From NCBI RefSeq assembly GCF_042677145.1, contig NZ_JBHTIT010000001.1, positions 310,001-374,000 on the forward strand: a stretch of DNA of 64,000 nt, in the 5' to 3' direction. Under the pieces are notes generated by a model. The model worked only from the letters and a program-made list of their open reading frames with translations, was not told where the DNA came from and made no database searches. How positions within the stretch are numbered: position 1 is the stretch's first letter; each line of letters begins with the position of its first letter. This DNA is from Perlucidibaca wandonensis (GTDB taxonomy: Bacteria > Pseudomonadota > Gammaproteobacteria > Pseudomonadales > Moraxellaceae). Shown piece after piece: positions 1-8,096 of this stretch. A program made the position numbers and the translations under genes.

Positions 1-995
1 TCGTGCTGAAAATCATGGCTAGCGGGCTTATGAGTCAGCGCATTGTGCAGCGCGCGCCGTACTTCATGATCATCAGCGGGATATTGGCGAATGAGATCGC
101 GCAAGGACAAAGACTCTTCTTGTCCTAAGCACAGCAAAAGCCTGCCCTCGGCGGTAAGGCGTAGGCGATTACAGCTAGCGCAAAAGGTGTTGGAGTGTGG
201 CGAAATAAAACCAATGCGGCTGTTCGGATAGCCTTGCGCTTGCATATAGCGCGCAGGCCCAGCGTGAGCATCGGTGTTGATAAGCGGCGTTAACGCGTAG
301 TGCTCGGCTAGGCGCTCGGCAATGTCGGCGCTGCTGATAAAGGATGCAGCGCGATTGCGCCCAACATCGCCCAAGGGCATTTCTTCGATGAAACAAATAT
401 CTATCTCACGTGCTAATGCAAAGGCGACTAAATTGAGAATTTCATCGTCATTGCTGCCGCGCAAAATCACGCTGTTAAGGCGTATGCGTTTAAAGCCCTG
501 TGCGACAGCGGCGTCTATGCCAGCAATCACATCGGCGAGTACGCCATGGCGTGTGATGTAGCGGAAGCGCTCGGCTTCTAGGCTATCTAGACTGATATTG
601 AGGCGACTGACGCCAGCTTGTTTGAGTGCGATGGCATGGTTGGCGAGCTGGCGGCCATTGGTGCTGAGTACTAGCTCGTCGAGGCCGGGTAGTGCGGCTA
701 GGTCTTCGCAAATGGCAATGATGTCGGGGCGAGTCAGAGGCTCGCCACCGGTGAGGCGAATTTTGCGCACGCCCTCGGCGACAAACAGACTGGCGAGGCG
801 ATGGATTTCAGCGCGCGTGAGCGTCTGTTCGCGCGGCAAAAACTGCATGTCATCGGCCATGCAATAGCGGCAGCGAAGATCACAACGATCGGTGACAGAC
901 AGGCGCAGGTAGTTGATTTGCCGGCCAAGGCCATCGATAAGGCCGGTACGCGGAGCGGCGCCGCTGCTAGTGAGGCCGTGCGCAGCGCTAGTCAT
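1..995 (-). CDS. moaA: GTP 3',8-cyclase MoaA (radical SAM), 3' end cut by window
   Basis: MoaA catalyses the first step of molybdenum-cofactor synthesis, converting GTP to 3',8-cyclo-GTP with two [4Fe-4S] clusters. My translation of the minus strand gives 331 residues before the window edge, about the whole family length, so only the last residues are missing. The radical-SAM cluster is the C-x3-C-x2-C motif at C38, C42 and C45. The C-terminal cluster is visible as CASCNRLRL followed by a third Cys 13 residues after the second. The start ATG (993-995) overlaps the moeA stop as ATGA, which indicates translational coupling. It is the last gene of the Moco operon seen here. Confidence 0.95.
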   Translation of the reverse strand, partial: MTSAAHGLTSSGAAPRTGLIDGLGRQINYLRLSVTDRCDLRCRYCMADDMQFLPREQTLTRAEIHRLASLFVAEGVRKIRLTGGEPLTRPDIIAICEDLAALPGLDELVLSTNGRQLANHAIALKQAGVSRLNISLDSLEAERFRYITRHGVLADVIAGIDAAVAQGFKRIRLNSVILRGSNDDEILNLVAFALAREIDICFIEEMPLGDVGRNRAASFISSADIAERLAEHYALTPLINTDAHAGPARYMQAQGYPNSRIGFISPHSNTFCASCNRLRLTAEGRLLLCLGQEESLSLRDLIRQYPADDHEVRRALHNALTHKPASHDFQH

Positions 996-2215
996 GACAG
1001 CAGGCTGGCATAAGGTAAAAATGGCACCGGCTCGCCAGCGACTAAGCTGCGTCCAGCTTCAATCATCGCCAGGCCATCGCTGGCGCAGGCGGGGCTGAGC
1101 ATGGCTGAACCTTGCTGTGCATGTAGCGTCACGCCGCCACTGTTGGTGAGCGAAGCGCGAAGATATTGCCGCCGCGGTTTTGCCTTCGGCCATGAAAACT
1201 CGGCACTCAGTGTGTAGGCGGCTTCTTGCACATGCTGCTGGCCCTGAAGTCGACGCAGATACGGCTTGGCAATAATCATCGCCGTGATCAATGCCGATGT
1301 GGGGTTGCCCGGCAGCCCAAGCCACGGGCGCTGACCGACGCGACCAAAGGCCAGCGGTTTGCCGGGCTGAATGGCGACGCGCCATAGTGCGAGTTCACCA
1401 AGTTCGCTGACCACCGCTTTCAGATGGTCTTCCTCGCCAACCGAGACGCCGCCGGAGCTGATTAACACGTCGCATTGGCTGCTTAAAGCACGGAAGGCGG
1501 AGCGTAGTGCGGCGGGTTGGTCGGGCACGATGCCGCTATTGATAACATCGAAGCCCCAGCCGCGAAAAAGCGCGGCCAAGCCAGGGCCGTTGGCATTGGC
1601 TATTTGTCCGGCAGCCAGTGCTGATCCTGCTTCGCGCAGCTCATTGCCAGTGGATAAAAGGCCTATGCGCAAGGGCTGAAAGACGCTGACTTTGGCTTGG
1701 CCTAGGCTGGCGAGCAGAGCGATTTCATTGGCGCTTAAACGCTTGCCGGCGCTGAGTACGAGACTGCCGCGAGCGAGCTCTTCGCCTTGGGCACGGACAT
1801 TGGCGGCGAGTGTGGTGATGGGGATGCTGATGCGGTCGCCTTCGCGTAGGCAATGCTCTTGCGCTACTACGGTGTCGGCACCAGCGGGTAGTGGCGCGCC
1901 GGTGAATATTCGGCGCGCATGGCTAGGTGTTAGTGCAGATCCACTGCCATCGCCAGCGGCTAGGCGGCCATCGATAGCTAGTGATGTCATTGGGGTTTGC
2001 AGGTCGGCAGCGGCCACGGCGTAGCCATCCATGGCGCTATTGGCCCACGCTGGTACATCGTGTGGAGCGACAATATCTTCAGCTAAAACTCGGCCAGATG
2101 CTGCACTCAGCGGCAATCGGATACGGGCAGTGGGCGCGATCGCTTGGGCTAATAATTGCGCAATGACGGCATCGACGGTGAGCAGTCCGGGGCTGTCGCA
2201 GGCAGAAGTAGTCAT
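992..2215 (-). CDS. moeA: Molybdopterin molybdenumtransferase MoeA
   Basis: MoeA inserts molybdate into adenylylated molybdopterin. The 407-residue product shows the MoCF-binding fold with the motif SSGGVSVGEEDH in the middle, then PGKPLAFG and GLPGNPTSA, and a C-terminal domain IV, which is the usual MoeA architecture and length. A start five codons further upstream (2230) is open. I prefer the ATG at 2213-2215 because it forms an ATGA overlap with the end of moaB, the same arrangement as at the moeA/moaA junction. It supplies cofactor for the NasA nitrate reductase encoded divergently. Confidence 0.93.
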   Translation of the reverse strand: MTTSACDSPGLLTVDAVIAQLLAQAIAPTARIRLPLSAASGRVLAEDIVAPHDVPAWANSAMDGYAVAAADLQTPMTSLAIDGRLAAGDGSGSALTPSHARRIFTGAPLPAGADTVVAQEHCLREGDRISIPITTLAANVRAQGEELARGSLVLSAGKRLSANEIALLASLGQAKVSVFQPLRIGLLSTGNELREAGSALAAGQIANANGPGLAALFRGWGFDVINSGIVPDQPAALRSAFRALSSQCDVLISSGGVSVGEEDHLKAVVSELGELALWRVAIQPGKPLAFGRVGQRPWLGLPGNPTSALITAMIIAKPYLRRLQGQQHVQEAAYTLSAEFSWPKAKPRRQYLRASLTNSGGVTLHAQQGSAMLSPACASDGLAMIEAGRSLVAGEPVPFLPYASLLS

Positions 2216-2790
2216 CCTCGTGACTCGCAAGCGGCGGTGCGGGTATCTCGCAAATGCGGGACGAAATTACAGGGGCGCGTGCGGCTATCAAGCTGCCCAC
2301 TGAGCAACTCCTGCCATGCCGTGCGGCAGGCATTGGTCGAGCCCGGCAAGCAGCAAATCAAGGTGCCATTACTGATGCCAGCTAGGGCGCGCGACTGCAT
2401 GGTGCTATTGCCTATATCGGCAAGTGAGACTTGGCGAAAGCGTTCACCAAACCCATCCACGACGCGCTCTAGCAGAGGCGCCACCGCTTGCGGTGTGATG
2501 TCGCGCGGCGTGAAGCCTGTGCCACCGGTCATCAACACGACTTGGATGCTGGGATCGTTAATCCAGGTGCAGAGGCGCTCGCGAATTTGCCAGATATCAT
2601 CGTGCACGATGGCGCGCGCGGCGAGGTGATGGCCATCGGCTTCGAGCAAGTCCACGAGCGTTTGCCCTGAACTATCGGTGGCATGTGTGCGTGTATCGCT
2701 GATGGTGAGCACAGCGATTTGTAGCGACTCGGGCGCGCTGCTTGCTTCTGTGCTGTGTGCGGCAATAGGCGATGACATGATGTTTTCCAA
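2212..2790 (-). CDS. moaB: Molybdopterin adenylyltransferase family protein MoaB
   Basis: This is a MoaB/Mog-fold protein (192 aa) that binds or adenylylates molybdopterin before molybdate insertion. The family motif TGGTGFTPRD lies at about residues 88-97. The first four codons may not be translated: an ATG at 2776-2778 has a GGAAAA sequence just upstream and would give 188 aa. The protein is slightly longer than enteric MoaB at both ends. It sits between moaE (21-bp gap) and moeA (4-bp overlap). MoaB and Mog are hard to tell apart by eye, so the exact paralog name is tentative. Confidence 0.85.
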   Translation of the reverse strand: MENIMSSPIAAHSTEASSAPESLQIAVLTISDTRTHATDSSGQTLVDLLEADGHHLAARAIVHDDIWQIRERLCTWINDPSIQVVLMTGGTGFTPRDITPQAVAPLLERVVDGFGERFRQVSLADIGNSTMQSRALAGISNGTLICCLPGSTNACRTAWQELLSGQLDSRTRPCNFVPHLRDTRTAACESRG

Positions 2791-2811
2791 TACAATTAAG
2801 GGGTTAGGCCG

Positions 2812-3231
2812 TTACGTGGGGATTAGCCAAACGCGCTGCGCGCTGTCCAGCTGGGTTTCGCGCTTCCATAGCGGCACTTGGCTTTTCAGTTGATCCATGA
2901 GGTAGCTTGCCGCTTCAAAGGCGGCTTGCCGATGCGCGCTGGCGACGGCAACAAAGACGATAACTTCACCGCAAGCCAAGTCACCGACGCGATGCACGAT
3001 GTCGACGGCGTGCAGAGGCCATTGCGCACAGGCGCTGATCTCTAGCTCGTCGAGCATGCGCTCGGTCATGCCGGGGTAGTGCTCTAAATACAGTGAGCTG
3101 ACGGCTTGGCCATGGCTGGCATCGCGCACCAGGCCGGTAAAGCTGACGACTGCACCAGCGCTATGGCTGGGCTCGAAGGCGTCGAGTCGGTGACCTGGCC
3201 GGATGACATCTGTTGTGATTGATGTGGCCAT
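2812..3231 (-). CDS. moaE: Molybdopterin synthase catalytic subunit MoaE
   Basis: MoaE is the large subunit of molybdopterin synthase and transfers two sulfurs from MoaD thiocarboxylate to the precursor cPMP. The 139-aa sequence is of normal length. It shows FTGLVRD near residue 31, HRVG near 80-83, and the PLWKRE segment with the catalytic lysine at about 123. The gene follows moaD with a 2-bp gap, as expected for the two subunits of one enzyme. Confidence 0.93.
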   Translation of the reverse strand: MATSITTDVIRPGHRLDAFEPSHSAGAVVSFTGLVRDASHGQAVSSLYLEHYPGMTERMLDELEISACAQWPLHAVDIVHRVGDLACGEVIVFVAVASAHRQAAFEAASYLMDQLKSQVPLWKRETQLDSAQRVWLIPT

Positions 3232-3233
3232 GT

Positions 3234-3479
3234 TTAGCCCCCCGTCATCTGCGGGAAAAATGCGATTTCATCGCCATCGGCGATAGCGCTTTTAAGGCTA
3301 CACAATGTTTGATTACGCGCGCAGCAGAGCTTTGGGTCGGCCAATACAGCCCAGTTATCGCCGCGACCCAGCAGCGCATCGCGGAGATCGGCAATGCTTG
3401 TCACATCGACTTCGATGCGTTCTCGCTCAATGCCCAGAGCTTCTCGATAGCGAGCAAATAAACAGAGCTCGATGATCAT
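3234..3479 (-). CDS. moaD: Molybdopterin synthase sulfur carrier subunit MoaD
   Basis: MoaD is a ubiquitin-like sulfur carrier that is thiocarboxylated at its C-terminus by MoeB. The 81-aa product ends in the required Gly-Gly (FFPQMTGG). It starts with the typical beta strand MIIELCLFARYREALG. It overlaps the end of moaC by 4 bp and is followed at once by moaE. No moeB is seen in this window. Confidence 0.93.
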   Translation of the reverse strand: MIIELCLFARYREALGIERERIEVDVTSIADLRDALLGRGDNWAVLADPKLCCARNQTLCSLKSAIADGDEIAFFPQMTGG

Positions 3480-3994
3480 GTTGTCGGTCTCAAAGTGGCC
3501 GCTACGTCTGTGTCATCTGCCAAAAAGTGACCACTGGCACCACCAGACTTTTCTATTAAGCGAATGTGCTCAATGCACATGCCGCGATCTACTGCCTTGC
3601 ACATGTCATAGAGCGTGAGTGCAGCCACGCTAGCAGCGGTCAACGCCTCCATTTCCACGCCGGTGCGGCCGTTAAGTTTGCAGCGGGTGCGGATGCGCAC
3701 AGCATCATTTGCGCAGGCTGCTAGTTCGACTTCAACGGCGCTGAGCGCGAGGGCGTGGCAGAGCGGAATGAGATCGTGTGTGCGTTTTGCTGCGCAGATA
3801 CCAGCTATGCGTGCGACGGCAAAGACATCGCCTTTAGGCATATCGCCGGCAATGAGCCGCTCAAGCGTACTTGGCAGCATGCGCACAATGGCCTCCGCCC
3901 GAGCTTCACGCACAGTCACAGCCTTGTCGCTAACATCCACCATCTGCGCATGGCCTTGTGCATCGAGGTGGGTGAACTTAGGGACAGATGGCAT
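3476..3994 (-). CDS. moaC: Cyclic pyranopterin monophosphate synthase MoaC
   Basis: MoaC converts 3',8-cyclo-GTP to cyclic pyranopterin monophosphate. At 172 aa it has the family length. It contains the conserved LIPLCHALAL region and the GVEMEALTAASVAALTLYDM segment, plus LIEKSGGASG near the C-terminus. Its start lies inside the end of mobA (17-bp overlap), so the two are probably translated from one message. Confidence 0.94.
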   Translation of the reverse strand: MPSVPKFTHLDAQGHAQMVDVSDKAVTVREARAEAIVRMLPSTLERLIAGDMPKGDVFAVARIAGICAAKRTHDLIPLCHALALSAVEVELAACANDAVRIRTRCKLNGRTGVEMEALTAASVAALTLYDMCKAVDRGMCIEHIRLIEKSGGASGHFLADDTDVAATLRPTT

Positions 3995-4574
3995 GAAGTT
4001 GCTCCGGATTATTAATATTGACCAAGCGGCTATCGCCTACGGGGTACTGCAAGGCTTGTGCCTGTTGTGCCAGCAGAAACCGCAACGGGCTTCGCTCACC
4101 AGCCAGCCATGCCTGATCTAAGGCAGGGCCTAAGTGGCTAGGCCAGAGGCTAAAGAGTGGTTGCCATTGCTGTGCTTGTTGCAGCATGACTGCTTGATTT
4201 TGGTGTGCTGAACTGTGCACTCGTAGCGCATTTAAGATTTCAGTGGTCACTTTTGGTGCATCACAAGGCAATACCAGTAACTGCGTATGCCGGCAGTGCG
4301 CTAGGCCGGTGCGAATGCCTGCTAGTGGTCCAGAGAAATCATCATTGTCATCGCTTAGACAGTGCCGGCTATAACGGGCGTACTCATCCTCGTGGCGATT
4401 ACATGAAATCAGCACGTCATTGCTGACTTCATGTGCCATGTCGGCTAGCCACGCTATTAAAGGGCGGCCATGCCAAGGCAGTAGGCCTTTATCACGCCCA
4501 CCCATGCGCAAGCCGCGTCCGCCGCAAAGCAGCAGAACGGAGCAAGGTGGCAGTAGGGTCAAGTCAGTATTCAT
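3978..4574 (-). CDS. mobA: Molybdenum cofactor guanylyltransferase MobA
   Basis: MobA adds GMP to Mo-molybdopterin to form the bis-MGD used by DMSO-reductase-family enzymes such as NasA. The nucleotide-binding signature LLCGGRGLRMGGRDKG is at the N-terminus. I start at the ATG at 4572-4574 (198 aa) because the 19 extra upstream codons are not MobA-like and would run back over the sigma-54 promoter of the divergent gene. It is the first gene of the seven-gene Moco operon read leftwards. Confidence 0.9.
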   Translation of the reverse strand: MNTDLTLLPPCSVLLLCGGRGLRMGGRDKGLLPWHGRPLIAWLADMAHEVSNDVLISCNRHEDEYARYSRHCLSDDNDDFSGPLAGIRTGLAHCRHTQLLVLPCDAPKVTTEILNALRVHSSAHQNQAVMLQQAQQWQPLFSLWPSHLGPALDQAWLAGERSPLRFLLAQQAQALQYPVGDSRLVNINNPEQLHAICP

Positions 4575-4610
4575 GCTGAATTTATGCAATGACCGTGCCC
4601 AACTCAATTT

Positions 4611-4627
4611 TTGGCATATGCCTTGCA
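4611..4627 (+). promoter_or_regulatory. Predicted sigma-54 promoter of nasTS
   Basis: The sequence TTGGCATATGCCTTGCA matches the sigma-54 consensus (TTGGCAC, four or five bases, TTGCA). The -24 GG (4613-4614) and the -12 GC (4625-4626) have the obligatory 12-base spacing. Transcription would start near 4638, 24 bases before the nasT GTG. Seen directly; use of the promoter is inferred. It implies nitrogen (NtrC) control of the regulator pair. Confidence 0.72.
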
Positions 4628-4661
4628 GCAACTAATTATCGATTTTTGAGTATTTACCGCC

Positions 4662-5261
4662 GTGACCCCACCTTCTCCTGCGCTCAGTGTCATGTTGGTT
4701 GATGACCAAGCGCCGCGCATGGCCTTGCTCGAGCAAGCGCTCAGCGATCAGGGCTTTCACGTGGTCGCCAAATTGATTAGTGCCGCTGGCCTGATTGCCG
4801 CTGTGCGTGCCCATGAGCCCGACGTCATTATCATTGATATCGATTCGCCCGACCGCGACACCTTAGACGCCATGGCGAGCTTGCATCGCGATGCGCCGCG
4901 TCCGGTGGTTATGTTTACTGCCGATGGTGACAGCAGCACCATTGAGCGAGCGGTGCAGGCTGGCGTGAGTGCTTATGTCGCTGGTGGTGTGAAGGCCGAT
5001 CGCGTGCGCCCAATTGTGGATGTCGCTATTGCGCGCTTTCGTGAGTATCACGCGTTGCGCTCGGAGTTAGAGGCCACGCGCCATCAATTAGCCGATCGCA
5101 AACGCATTGATCAAGCCAAACTTATGCTGATGAAAAGCCGTGGTTTAAGCGAGGAAGAGGCCTACAAAGCACTGCGCAAATTGGCCATGGATCGTGGTCA
5201 GCGACTCGGTGAAGTAGCGACCAATGTGCTGGCGGTATTGCAGCTATTAGAGGGGAAATAG
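4662..5261 (+). CDS. nasT: NasT-type response regulator with ANTAR RNA-binding domain
   Basis: This is a 199-aa antiterminator of nitrate/nitrite assimilation. Residues 9-130 form a CheY-like receiver with acidic residues D14, D15 and D59. Residues about 138-193 form an ANTAR domain (LADRKRIDQAKLMLMKSRG, then RLGEVATNVL). ANTAR domains bind paired hexaloop hairpins in nascent RNA and block terminator formation, and exactly such a structure lies in the leader at 6591-6689. The start is GTG at 4662; an internal ATG at 4692 would cut into the receiver. It is followed after one base by nasS, its expected partner. Confidence 0.93.
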   Translation: MTPPSPALSVMLVDDQAPRMALLEQALSDQGFHVVAKLISAAGLIAAVRAHEPDVIIIDIDSPDRDTLDAMASLHRDAPRPVVMFTADGDSSTIERAVQAGVSAYVAGGVKADRVRPIVDVAIARFREYHALRSELEATRHQLADRKRIDQAKLMLMKSRGLSEEEAYKALRKLAMDRGQRLGEVATNVLAVLQLLEGK

Positions 5262-5262
5262 G

Positions 5263-6447
5263 GTGTCTAAGTCTGCAGTGGTGCGTATCGGATATATGCC
5301 GTTGACCGACAGTCTGCCGCTACTGGCAGCCGAAGCGTGGGGCTATTTTGCCGATGAAGGTGTGCAGGTGGCGCTACAGTGCGAAACCTCCTGGGCAACT
5401 TTGCGCGACCGCTTAACGGTCGGACAAATTGATGCAGCACCTTTATTAGCCCCCATGGTGTTATCGACAACGCTGGGGCTGGCGGGTCTGCAAGTGCCTT
5501 TAATGACTGCCTACGGCCTTGGCCGCAACGGCAATGCCATCACGGTATCAAAGGCGCTGTTTAGTGAACTCAGCGATGTTGCTGTCGCTGACTCGCCGCT
5601 AGCGTGCGCCCATGCGCTAGCCGACTGCATACGCCAGCGGCGCCAGCGCCATCAAAAGCAACTGGTCTGGGCTGTGGTTTTCCCTTTTTCTAGCCACGCC
5701 TATTTGCTGCGCTATTGGCTGGCCTCGGCGGGTATTGATCCTGATCAAGACATCAAGATGGTGGTGTTGCCGCCGTCGCAGATGGCTGACCATTTGCGCT
5801 TGGGTCACATCGATGGTTTTTGCTCGGGCGAGCCGTGGAATAGCTGGGCGCTGATGAGTGGTGCTGGCCAGGTCTTGCTCACTGGACATCAGATTTGGCA
5901 AAACGCGCCAGAAAAGGTGCTCGGCGTCAGTGTGCGCTGGGCGGAGCAGCATCCGCAGCAGCATGCTGCGCTAGTGCGTGCATTATTTCGCGCCGGCGAG
6001 CGAGTTGCGCGAGAGCCTGAGGCGGCCTTAGGCATACTTGCAGAGCAGTACACAATGGCTGTGCCGCAAGACTGTTTAGCTTTGCCGTTCCAGGGGCGGC
6101 TGCCGATAGGCTTGGCGCAGCAGCCGGTGGCCGCGAGCCACTTTCATCAATTTGGTGGAGCCGACGCCAACTTTCCATGGCAGTCGCAGGCGCGTTGGTT
6201 ATTGCTACAAATGCATTGTTGGCAGCAACTGCCTGAGCGTTTGCCATCTGAACTTATTGCTAGTTGCTGGCGGCCAGACTGTTATCGAGAGTTTTTGCAC
6301 GACTTAACCGATGCTCCATGTGCCGACGCAAAGGTTGAAGGCGAACATGATCAGTCGGCCTCTATGGCTGGTGTGCGTGACCGCCTAGCCATTCTGCCCG
6401 ATGCTTTTATTGATGCTGCCTGCTACCCCAGCGTGCTCAGCCCATGA
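5263..6447 (+). CDS. nasS: NasS-type nitrate/nitrite sensor (NrtA/CmpA family)
   Basis: This 394-aa protein belongs to the NrtA/CmpA periplasmic-binding family but has no signal peptide (it begins MSKSAVVRIGYMPLTDS). In NasST systems this cytoplasmic form holds NasT inactive until nitrate or nitrite is bound. The family motif for nitrate binders, GFCSGEPWNSWA, is present near residue 188. The GTG start has a GAGGGG sequence upstream and sits one base after the nasT stop. It is a clear paralog of the secreted NasF encoded next; the missing export signal decides the sensor role. Confidence 0.92.
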   Translation: MSKSAVVRIGYMPLTDSLPLLAAEAWGYFADEGVQVALQCETSWATLRDRLTVGQIDAAPLLAPMVLSTTLGLAGLQVPLMTAYGLGRNGNAITVSKALFSELSDVAVADSPLACAHALADCIRQRRQRHQKQLVWAVVFPFSSHAYLLRYWLASAGIDPDQDIKMVVLPPSQMADHLRLGHIDGFCSGEPWNSWALMSGAGQVLLTGHQIWQNAPEKVLGVSVRWAEQHPQQHAALVRALFRAGERVAREPEAALGILAEQYTMAVPQDCLALPFQGRLPIGLAQQPVAASHFHQFGGADANFPWQSQARWLLLQMHCWQQLPERLPSELIASCWRPDCYREFLHDLTDAPCADAKVEGEHDQSASMAGVRDRLAILPDAFIDAACYPSVLSP

Positions 6448-6558
6448 TGGTGCATTAGACCCATAGCTAGTGCATTCGTGGTGCAGCGCTACGCGTAAAT
6501 ATCCACATATTGTCCTACAAAATGTGCCTAAGTGATTGAAAGTAGCGTTTTAGCTTGG

Positions 6559-6575
6559 TTGGCACGGCGGTTGCA
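6559..6575 (+). promoter_or_regulatory. Predicted sigma-54 promoter of the nitrate-assimilation operon
   Basis: TTGGCACGGCGGTTGCA is a near-perfect sigma-54 promoter. The GG at 6561-6562 and GC at 6573-6574 are 12 bases apart, and the flanking bases also fit. The predicted start near 6586 is only about five bases before the first ANTAR hairpin, so the leader RNA would begin with the regulatory structure. GTGCA-type half-sites at about 6470-6500 could belong to an NtrC enhancer, but I cannot assign them firmly. Confidence 0.85.
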
Positions 6576-6590
6576 ATAACTCTTATATGC

Positions 6591-6643
6591 AAGACCAATG
6601 ACGGTCTTCACAGCACACAATTTACGTTGAGCAATGGCGCTCA
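6591..6643 (+). promoter_or_regulatory. Dual-hexaloop ANTAR target (NasT-binding leader RNA)
   Basis: Two small hairpins stand 19 bases apart. Hairpin 1 (6591-6608) has the stem AAGACC/GGTCTT and loop AATGAC. Hairpin 2 (6628-6643) has the stem TGAGC/GCTCA and loop AATGGC. Both loops are six bases long with A at position 1 and G at position 4, the established ANTAR recognition rule. Hairpin 2 shares bases 6638-6643 with the terminator stem, so NasT binding and termination exclude each other. This is seen directly; NasT as the ligand is inferred from the adjacent nasT gene. Confidence 0.9.
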
Positions 6644-6689
6644 CTGCAAAACCCTAGATGTCTGGGGTCAGGCAGTGGGCGTTTTTTTT
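6638..6689 (+). terminator. Regulated intrinsic terminator in the nasF leader
   Basis: Bases 6638-6647 (CGCTCACTGC) pair with 6672-6681 (GCAGTGGGCG) in a 10-bp stem with one G-U pair. An inner helix lies around CCCTAGA/TCTGGGG. The stem is followed at once by eight T residues (6682-6689). It lies between the sigma-54 promoter and the nasF ribosome-binding site, so it works as an attenuator rather than as the end of nasS. Confidence 0.88.
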
Positions 6690-6707
6690 GTCCAAGGAGA
6701 TGCATCG

Positions 6708-8075
6708 ATGGCATATCGCAGACTGAAATCTTGGCTTGTAGTGGCCGGCTTAGCCGCCGCACTGCCGGTTATGGCACAGGCCAAAGTAGGCTTTCCGGAA
6801 AAAGATGAACTTAAGCTGGGCTTTATTAAGCTGACTGATATGGCGCCGTTAGCGGTTGCTTATGATCGTGGCTATTTCGAAGATGAAGGCTTGTTTGTCT
6901 CGTTAGAAGCGCAGGCGAACTGGAAAGTGCTGCTAGATCGTGTGATTTCCGGTGAGCTCGATGGTGCCCATATGTTGGCAGGGCAACCGTTGGGAGCCAC
7001 CTTGGGCTATGGCACGAAGGCCGAGATCATCACGGCATTCACCATGGACCTCAACGGCAACGCCTGCACTATGTCTAATGACTTGTGGGCGAAAATGAAG
7101 AAGCAGGTGCCGATGAAGGGCGGCAAGCCAGTTCATCCGATCTCTGCTAGCACGTTGAAGCCGGTGGTGGATCAAGCCTTAAAGCAAGGCAAGCCACTGA
7201 AGTTTGGCATGGTGTTCCCAGTGTCGACCCACAACTATGAACTACGTTATTGGTTGGCCGCTGGTGGCATTAACCCCGGATTCTACGCGCCGCAGCGCGG
7301 CAATACCGCCGGTAATTTGAAGGCAGACGTGCAGATTTCTGTGACTCCGCCGCCACAAATGCCTTCGACACTAGAGGCTGGCACCATCAATGGTTATTGC
7401 GTCGGTGAGCCGTGGAATCAGCAGGCAGTCTTTCGTGGCATTGGCGTGCCGGTGATCGCTGATCAGGCCATTCGTAACAATGTCGCGGAGAAGGTTTTCG
7501 GGGTTAGCCGGCAATGGGCCGAGGCGCATCCGAACACGCATATTCGCCTCGTGAAAGCGCTGATTCGCGCAGGCCAATGGCTAGATGCAAACAACAACGC
7601 CAATCGTCCGGCAGCAGCCAAGCTTATTAGTAAGTCCATCTATGTCGGCGCCGACTATCCCATCATTGCTAACAGCATGACCGGCAAGTTTGAGTTCGAG
7701 AAAGGTGATCAACGCTCACTGCCAGACTTCAATGTGTTCTTCCGTTACCACGCTACCTACCCGTTCTATTCCGATGCGGTCTGGTATCTCACGCAAATGC
7801 GTCGCTGGGGGCAAATCCCTGAGGCCAAGCCTGATGGCTGGTATCTGGAAATGGCCAAGCGCGTGTTTCGCCCTGACATCTACCGTGAAGCGGCTCAGGA
7901 GCTGATTAGCGAAGGCAAGTTGAAGGCCAGTGATTTTCCAGACTTCGCCACTGAAAGTGGGTTTCGTCCAGTCAGCGCAACGACGTTTATCGACGGCATT
8001 CGTTTCGATGGCCGCAAGCCAAATGCCTATATCGATAGCTTCCGCATTGGCCTGAAAGGCAAGCAAGTTCCTTAA
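6708..8075 (+). CDS. nasF: Nitrate ABC transporter substrate-binding protein
   Basis: This is the periplasmic nitrate-binding component of the NrtABCD/NasFED importer. From the ATG at 6708 it is 455 aa. It has an Arg/Lys start, a hydrophobic core and an AQA cleavage site (near residue 24), followed by ELKLGFIKLTDMAPLAVAYD. The nitrate-site motif GYCVGEPWNQQAV is present. The frame is open 51 codons further upstream, but that stretch is the attenuator leader; AAGGAG at 6694-6699 fixes the start at 6708. Expression should depend on sigma-54 transcription plus NasT antitermination. Confidence 0.93.
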   Translation: MAYRRLKSWLVVAGLAAALPVMAQAKVGFPEKDELKLGFIKLTDMAPLAVAYDRGYFEDEGLFVSLEAQANWKVLLDRVISGELDGAHMLAGQPLGATLGYGTKAEIITAFTMDLNGNACTMSNDLWAKMKKQVPMKGGKPVHPISASTLKPVVDQALKQGKPLKFGMVFPVSTHNYELRYWLAAGGINPGFYAPQRGNTAGNLKADVQISVTPPPQMPSTLEAGTINGYCVGEPWNQQAVFRGIGVPVIADQAIRNNVAEKVFGVSRQWAEAHPNTHIRLVKALIRAGQWLDANNNANRPAAAKLISKSIYVGADYPIIANSMTGKFEFEKGDQRSLPDFNVFFRYHATYPFYSDAVWYLTQMRRWGQIPEAKPDGWYLEMAKRVFRPDIYREAAQELISEGKLKASDFPDFATESGFRPVSATTFIDGIRFDGRKPNAYIDSFRIGLKGKQVP

Positions 8076-8096
8076 GTTGTGTAAGAGATTGCTCAT

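Noticed and set aside
6555..6707. A 51-codon N-terminal extension of NasF
   Set aside because: This stretch is the promoter, ANTAR hairpins and attenuator; AAGGAG and a signal peptide fix the start at 6708.
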